From Prunus persica (lineage: Eukaryota > Streptophyta > Magnoliopsida > Rosales > Rosaceae): DNA of 64,000 bases. The stretch covers positions 8,061,324 through 8,125,323 of the forward strand of contig NC_034010.1 of assembly GCF_000346465.2 (NCBI RefSeq), in the 5' to 3' direction. Below are positions 59,334 through 64,000 of this stretch, one piece after another. Made by a program: the position numbers and the translations under genes. How positions within the stretch are numbered: the first letter of the stretch is position 1; every line of letters begins with the position of its first letter. The notes under the pieces were generated by a model. That model searched no databases and was not told where the DNA came from. It was given only the letters and a program-made list of their open reading frames with translations.

Positions 59334-59677
59334 GACTCTGCTGCCAAGTAGTAGATTGCCTTCTGGTTCTCAGGCATGTTCTCGACATAATCATCTAAGC
59401 TTATCAGTTCTTCCTCACTTTTTGAACAGTAGAACCGCAACAAGGGTGTTATGCTCTTGTAATTTCCAGAGTCCTCTATGCACCCCAACTTTAGAAACCT
59501 GCAAAAGTTCTCCAATAATTTCTTGTAATCCAGGGATCAAGTAATACCATTTTCCAAGGTAATAACAATTTTCAGCCTTTCAAGTGGAATCGAAGAAGAA
59601 AACACAAGCTTAGTTGCTGCTACCACCCTCTTATTTCACTCTCAGAGACCTCTTGAATCATGTCAAATGTTTTCCGT
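59334..59677 (-). pseudogene. Inverted HSP90 fragment
   Basis: The minus strand repeats the HSP90 piece at about 57915-58245, from IRKTFDMIQE to AAES. This copy keeps the GNYKSITP segment deleted in the plus-strand copy, giving an uninterrupted ENFCRFLKLGCIEDSGNYKS then LLRFYCSKSEEELISLDDYV frame at 59515-59334. The two facing copies enclose ~1.09 kb of repeats. A rearranged duplicate of the same dead gene. Confidence 0.85.
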
Positions 59678-60479
59678 ATGTGGTAATTTAAAAACATCTG
59701 TTTGCTACTTTAATAATTGTAGGTTTTGTTATTCCAAAGGAAAATAAATGTTTTGAAAAACCAGAGCTATTGAAGAGACTATTAGAGATGTGCTCCAACC
59801 GATATGACAAAAGTACCACATAGACATTTAACGGCGAGAAATAACATCTCACATCACTCCAATCTAATTGTCAAAGCTGATGTGGAATGAATGATGGAGG
59901 TTCAGCCGTTACTTTTGACATCTCAAAAGCAAGATGTCAGATGAATATTTTATTAATTTTTAGTTGTTACTTTCATTTTTTTTTTCTTCTTTATCTTGAA
60001 TGATTTGACTGTTACAATAATTATTTATTTGACATATCGGGTGGAGTGTAAAACTGTGTAAATGTCAAATTGCCACATTAGCCCATTTAAATTTGATGTT
60101 TGGTATTCGACATTTTCCTTGGAGATGCTCTTAGGGTAGGGGCATCTAGAATCATGCTCCTTATTTTTCAGTTGAAATTTAGTTGTGGGAGTCATAAATA
60201 TTTTAGTACTCTTTTAAAGTGTAGACAAAAACATTCAGAATTAATAACAATCAGGCATTTCCCTTTGCTTTTGTCGTTGTCGTTGCCATTGCCTTGCTGT
60301 TAATTCTGCCCCTTGATATTCCCCTTTCTTTTTAGGGTTTGCTATTGTGTATTTCCGTTGCGATCTTTGCTTTGTTTTTGTACGCTATTTGATTCATAGT
60401 TCATTATAAGACATTATTTGTTGCTCGTACGGGGTCTACTTTGTTGGAACCCTATATGTTCTTTTATCTGCTTATGACC
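59678..60479. other. Gene-free interval
   Basis: AT-rich DNA with no supported ORF. A block near 59840-59940 (AGAAATAACATCTCACATC / GACATCTCAAAAGCAAGATGTC) suggests a decayed repeat, not identified. Confidence 0.4.
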
Positions 60480-62450
60480 CACCACCATGTAGTGGTACAA
60501 ATACATGGATGATTGATACTAGAGCAAGTGATCATATGACTTTTGAATCTCGCATGTTTGCTCACTTGTCTTCTACAATCCCTACATCACTAATGTCAAT
60601 GGTGTCCCTTCTCTAGTCACCGGTGAAGGATCTCTTTGTCTTTCCCACACCTTATCTACTTCTCAAATGCCTTGCTTGTCCCTAACCACAATTCCAGTTT
60701 ATTATATGTTGCCAAATTTCTCCACTCATACAATTTTTATGCTACTTTATATCCTTCCTATTGCCACATGAGACAATTGGCATGGTACACGGAGAGGGGT
60801 TGGTATTACTTAGCACTATAGGCTACAGCCTATTATGATAGCATTAATCATACCGTTCACAGTGCTCGTGTCATCAATACAGATAAGATTTGTCCCTAAC
60901 CACAATTCCAGTTTATTATATGTTGCCAAATTTCTCCACTCATACAATTTTTATGCTACTTCATATCCTTCCTATTGCCAGTTTCAGGATCTTAACACTC
61001 AAGAGACAATTGGCAGGATACACAGAGAAAGGGGGGGAGTGGGGTGGTGGTGGTTGGTTGTATTACTTAACACTAGGGGTGGTTGCAGTTCAATACCACG
61101 AATTTTTGCCAAAACCGCAAACAGACCGACTATATGAGGTAAGGTGATTTTTGAGACTGCAAACTAACCGCTTTTCGCAGTAACCGCAAGTTCAGTTGGT
61201 TACTGTGAATTAACAGTTTAAACCTCAAGTTCTTTTTGTGTCATAAAAATCCAATCTTCCACATTTTAAGCCTAGTTTTGATGCTTCTTTTGAAGCCTTT
61301 TGAGTTCAAGCATACTTTAACTCAAAAATATAAATTCACAACCTAAAGAAAAATAAATTCACAGCCTCTACTTCTCAAGCATATATAAATTCACAACCTC
61401 AACCTCAACTTCTCAAGCATTCACAACCTAAAGAAAAATTCAATTCCAAATCCTTTAAAGTTATAAACCAAAAGGAAAATGCAATGCAAAATGAATTAAG
61501 TTACAACCCAAAGGAAAAATCCAATTCAAAGTTAATTAAAGTTACAAACTAAAACAAAAATACAATGCAAAATGAATTTAAGTTACAATCCAAAGGACAA
61601 ATCCAATTCAAAGTTAATTAAACTTACAAACCAAAAGGAGAACTCAAGTGTTACCGATGGTGAGTGGATTTAAAGGACCCGGTTGTGTTGTTTGAGCACC
61701 AATGCTATCTATAAATAAAACAATGTGGTATAATATCGGTTGATTTTTGCAATTTTTCGGTCTAAAATGTCACCCTGCTTAGCACTACCAACTACAACCT
61801 ATTCTGATAGCGTTAATCATACCACCTAGTATCGTTGCCTGGGACATTCGTCATTTGGTTACCTTAAGTTTTTTTTTTTTTTTTTCCATCTTTACTTCTC
61901 CATCATGTGGAGTATGAGTTCAAATGTGAAACTTGTGTCTTGGCTAAAAGTCATTGTGTTGTTTATCCATTGACTAATCATACAACTTCTTTGCCCTTTG
62001 ATTTAATTCATTATGATGTTTGGGGTCCTACTAAGGTTGCTCCAAACGAAAGAATTGATTTGTCAACTTTATTGATGATTGTACAAAGATGACTTGGGTT
62101 TTTCTTGATGGCTTACAAAAGGGTCATTTCTTCCATTTTGTTTAATTTCCATACTATGATCTTAACTCAATTCATATGTCTATCAAGGTCTTTTGCTCGG
62201 ACGATGTTGGTGAATATGTGAATCACACTTTAGCTCAATTTTTTCGAGAACAAAGTGTTCACCCGTTTTTGTGTTTACTCCTGAGGTGGAAGGGCGAAGT
62301 TCCCCACTGGCTTAGAGACCATATGTTGGTCGACAAGTCAGCTTTCTTTGGTGTGTGAGCGTGCCACTGCTAGCAATGTAAATTCTAGCAGACTTCTTTT
62401 AGAGTGGATAACTTGCGCCCCAAGTTACTGACTTCTAAAACAAATGATTG
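60480..62450 (+). pseudogene. Copia remnant: protease, GAG-pre-integrase and integrase pieces
   Basis: Protease-type sequence at ~60505-60560 reads WMIDTRASDHMTFESRMF, where Arg replaces the Gly of the DTGA active site. A ~195-bp segment (60660-60856) is tandemly repeated at 60893-61827, where it is split by an hAT element. At 61907-62060 a GAG-pre-integrase zinc region and integrase start are visible (CETCVLAKSHCVVYPLTNHT, LIHYDVWGPTKVAP). At 62176-62250 KVFCSDDVGEYVNHTLAQFF is a decayed second-Asp region. 62270-62400 matches 13305-13440 in the other copia remnant. Reverse transcriptase is not seen. Confidence 0.72.
61074..61777. mobile_element. Non-autonomous hAT-like element (704 bp)
   Basis: Ends TAGGGGTGG... 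and ...TGTCACCCTG form a short imperfect inverted repeat of hAT type. Flanks CTTAACAC (61066-61073) and CTTAGCAC (61778-61785) match at 7 of 8 bases. The neighbouring tandem copy at ~60808-60856 has the uninterrupted site TATTACTTAGCACTA. The interior is non-coding and A-rich. Confidence 0.82.
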
Positions 62451-62459
62451 TGAATTTGG

Positions 62460-63796
62460 GTGAGGAATATCTCCCAAGTACGTTCTTTTCTTGCCTCAGA
62501 CTGGTGAGGACTTTCATAATTTATCTCAGTATAAAAGTGGTAGTTCTGGCCAGAATAGGTAATAATAAAGTGGACTGTTTTAGGCAGAACTGCCTTTTAC
62601 AAAATTAAGAAGGGAGAAATCAACTCTAGAAAGACAAAAAAATGGCTGGAATCCCATTTCTGCCTGGGTAGAAACTTCTGATCCAGGCTAGACTGAGTGT
62701 GTCTGTGCTGGACTGAGCTGTCAACAACTTCAACTGCTTAGTTTCAGCTATAAATCGATACCAAAGTTCAATTTTGGCAGAGCTTTAATCTACTCCAAGC
62801 CTTGGGAGGCTTTTGAGCGGGCAGAACTGCGGCTTCTTCAGTCTGAAGGGGCAGGAGTAGCTAGACTTGAGGACTTAATAAGCTGGAATTGCACTGTAAA
62901 ATTTGTTGAGGTTTTCATATTTGTGAAAACTCAAACTCTGCTTGCCTTGGTTTTTGCTGAACCAAATTTGTAACGAGAGAGATCTCATTTTAGAAGACTT
63001 ATTTTCTAAGTCTGAACTTTGGATTTCTGATCTAAAGCTGGTTTCTCTTGGAATCCAAGTGAGCTTTTGGTTGTTTTCTGGTTGTTGGTTTTTTTGATTG
63101 ATTGGTGAATTGAGTCCCCTTTCCTTCCTTGCCTACTTCTGTTTTTATAAGAGATCCTCTTGGGGAGGTGGTTTTTTTAATAATGGGCGGTAAAAAGATC
63201 TCCTATAATGTAAAGTAAAAGGGATTTTTATCAATTATGGCAGATAGGCTCTCAGTAGTCACCTCCTAAAGCAGTCCCTTCCCTGGTTTCCTGGGTTGCA
63301 GTTTTCTATTTCAACCAACGCCACCGTCTGTGTGGTTTTTTTTTTAATGGTGGTTGATTGTTCTTTTGTATTTTCTGAACAGCTCACAGTTTCCCGTTCT
63401 AACTTAGAAAGCGTGATTCGTGAATTCCTCGGAAGATGGTGTATTGCTCTGGAGCAAAATCTTCGAACTCAGACGGGTTTTGATCTTCTGTTGGCAGTGC
63501 TTCAGAGATGTCCCTCTCATATTTTATTTTAGCTGGAATTGCTGACTTTTCAAAGCTGAGGTAGTCACGTGGGTATGTTTTTAATCCCTTGGATTTGAAC
63601 TCAACAAAAATTACTGGCTGATCCTTGAAGCCCAAATGACAGTTTGGTCTTTCTTGGGCTGGGGGCCTCGTTTTTGACATCCTGGCGTGAAGCCCAATCT
63701 GTTTTGATCCTAATTTTGTTATCCTCAAGCTTTTTGGGCTGGGCAGGCAATGGGCTTGTCTTTTGAACTTTGGCGTGCTAGATTTAGGCCCAAACA
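62460..63796 (-). repeat. Probable LTR of a minus-strand gypsy element, window edge
   Basis: On the minus strand a polypurine-like tract (CTTAGGGGGCA, 63808-63798) is followed by TGTTTGGGCC at 63796, as expected for a 3' LTR start, like the arrangement at 886-867. The other end is not certain; TG at about 62460 is a guess. No ORF in it is convincing. 63800-64000 would be its internal 3' region and has the palindrome CACGAACTAGAGTTCGTG at ~63908-63925. Confidence 0.4.
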
Positions 63797-64000
63797 ATGC
63801 CCCCTAAGTCTGAATCGTTTTAGAACGGTTTCAGACTTAATGTTTTTTGCCATTAATTTGCACGCCAAAGTTCCGTTTTTTAGCTCACGCCTTCCACGTC
63901 CGCCTACCACGAACTAGAGTTCGTGGGAAAACGGCTAGTTACTAGCTAATAATTATCAGGTGCCGTCCCATCTTCTTCTTCCCACGTTTTTCGAGCTTCT

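Overview
This window looks like transposon-dense nuclear DNA from a dicot plant. It is AT-rich with spliceosomal introns, Ty3/gypsy and Ty1/copia retrotransposons, CACTA, hAT and Mutator-like elements, and fragments of plastid-type HSP90, PPR, RPN6 and B3-domain genes. A woody rosid such as Prunus or another Rosaceae would fit from memory of similar repeats, but nothing here proves the species. I see only one plausible intact host gene (16901-18114, minus strand) and one intact transposon gene (37638-41181, plus strand). The rest is mobile DNA or broken genes.

Layout. 1-362: end of an HSP90 pseudogene copy. 363-about 9370: a minus-strand Tat-type gypsy element with its 3' LTR, a 97-bp tandem array and a spliceable antisense ORF; its 5' LTR is lost. 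9372-10727: repeats shared with 58323-59333. 10517-13540: decayed copia element. 13560-16500: gene-free. 16901-18114: four-exon gene with a KEN-like (IRE1/RNase L type) C terminus. 18130-25062: dispersed repeats, a MULE-like element, a MITE, a tandem array and an LTR. 25468-about 30313: old reverse-oriented CACTA relative. 30350-31178: perfect 135-bp inverted repeat leading into a PPR pseudogene. 31440-58245: second HSP90 pseudogene copy, carrying a solo LTR, a (TC)45 tract and a 24.3-kb CACTA nest. 58246-59677: repeats and an inverted HSP90 piece. 60480-62450: copia remnant with an hAT insertion. 62460-64000: probable end of another LTR element.

The centrepiece is the nest at 33013-57308. 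An outer CACTA element has a 3-bp ATA target duplication. At 34500-46425 it is interrupted by an 11.9-kb member of the same family with its own TAA duplication. Both insertions can be checked against uninterrupted related sequence inside the window. The inner copy keeps a six-exon, 715-codon reading frame that joins a Transposase_24-like region, a coiled coil and a Ulp1 (C48) protease domain with its His/Asp/Gln/Cys residues. The outer copy of this gene is broken. In both copies the second gene (TNP2-type) has lost its catalytic core through different deletions. Both carry a fragment of the host RPN6 proteasome gene; only the inner copy also carries two oppositely oriented pieces of a B3-domain gene between copies of a 19-bp motif. 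Their introns and spacers, but not their exons, are packed with CGTCG/CGACG motifs.
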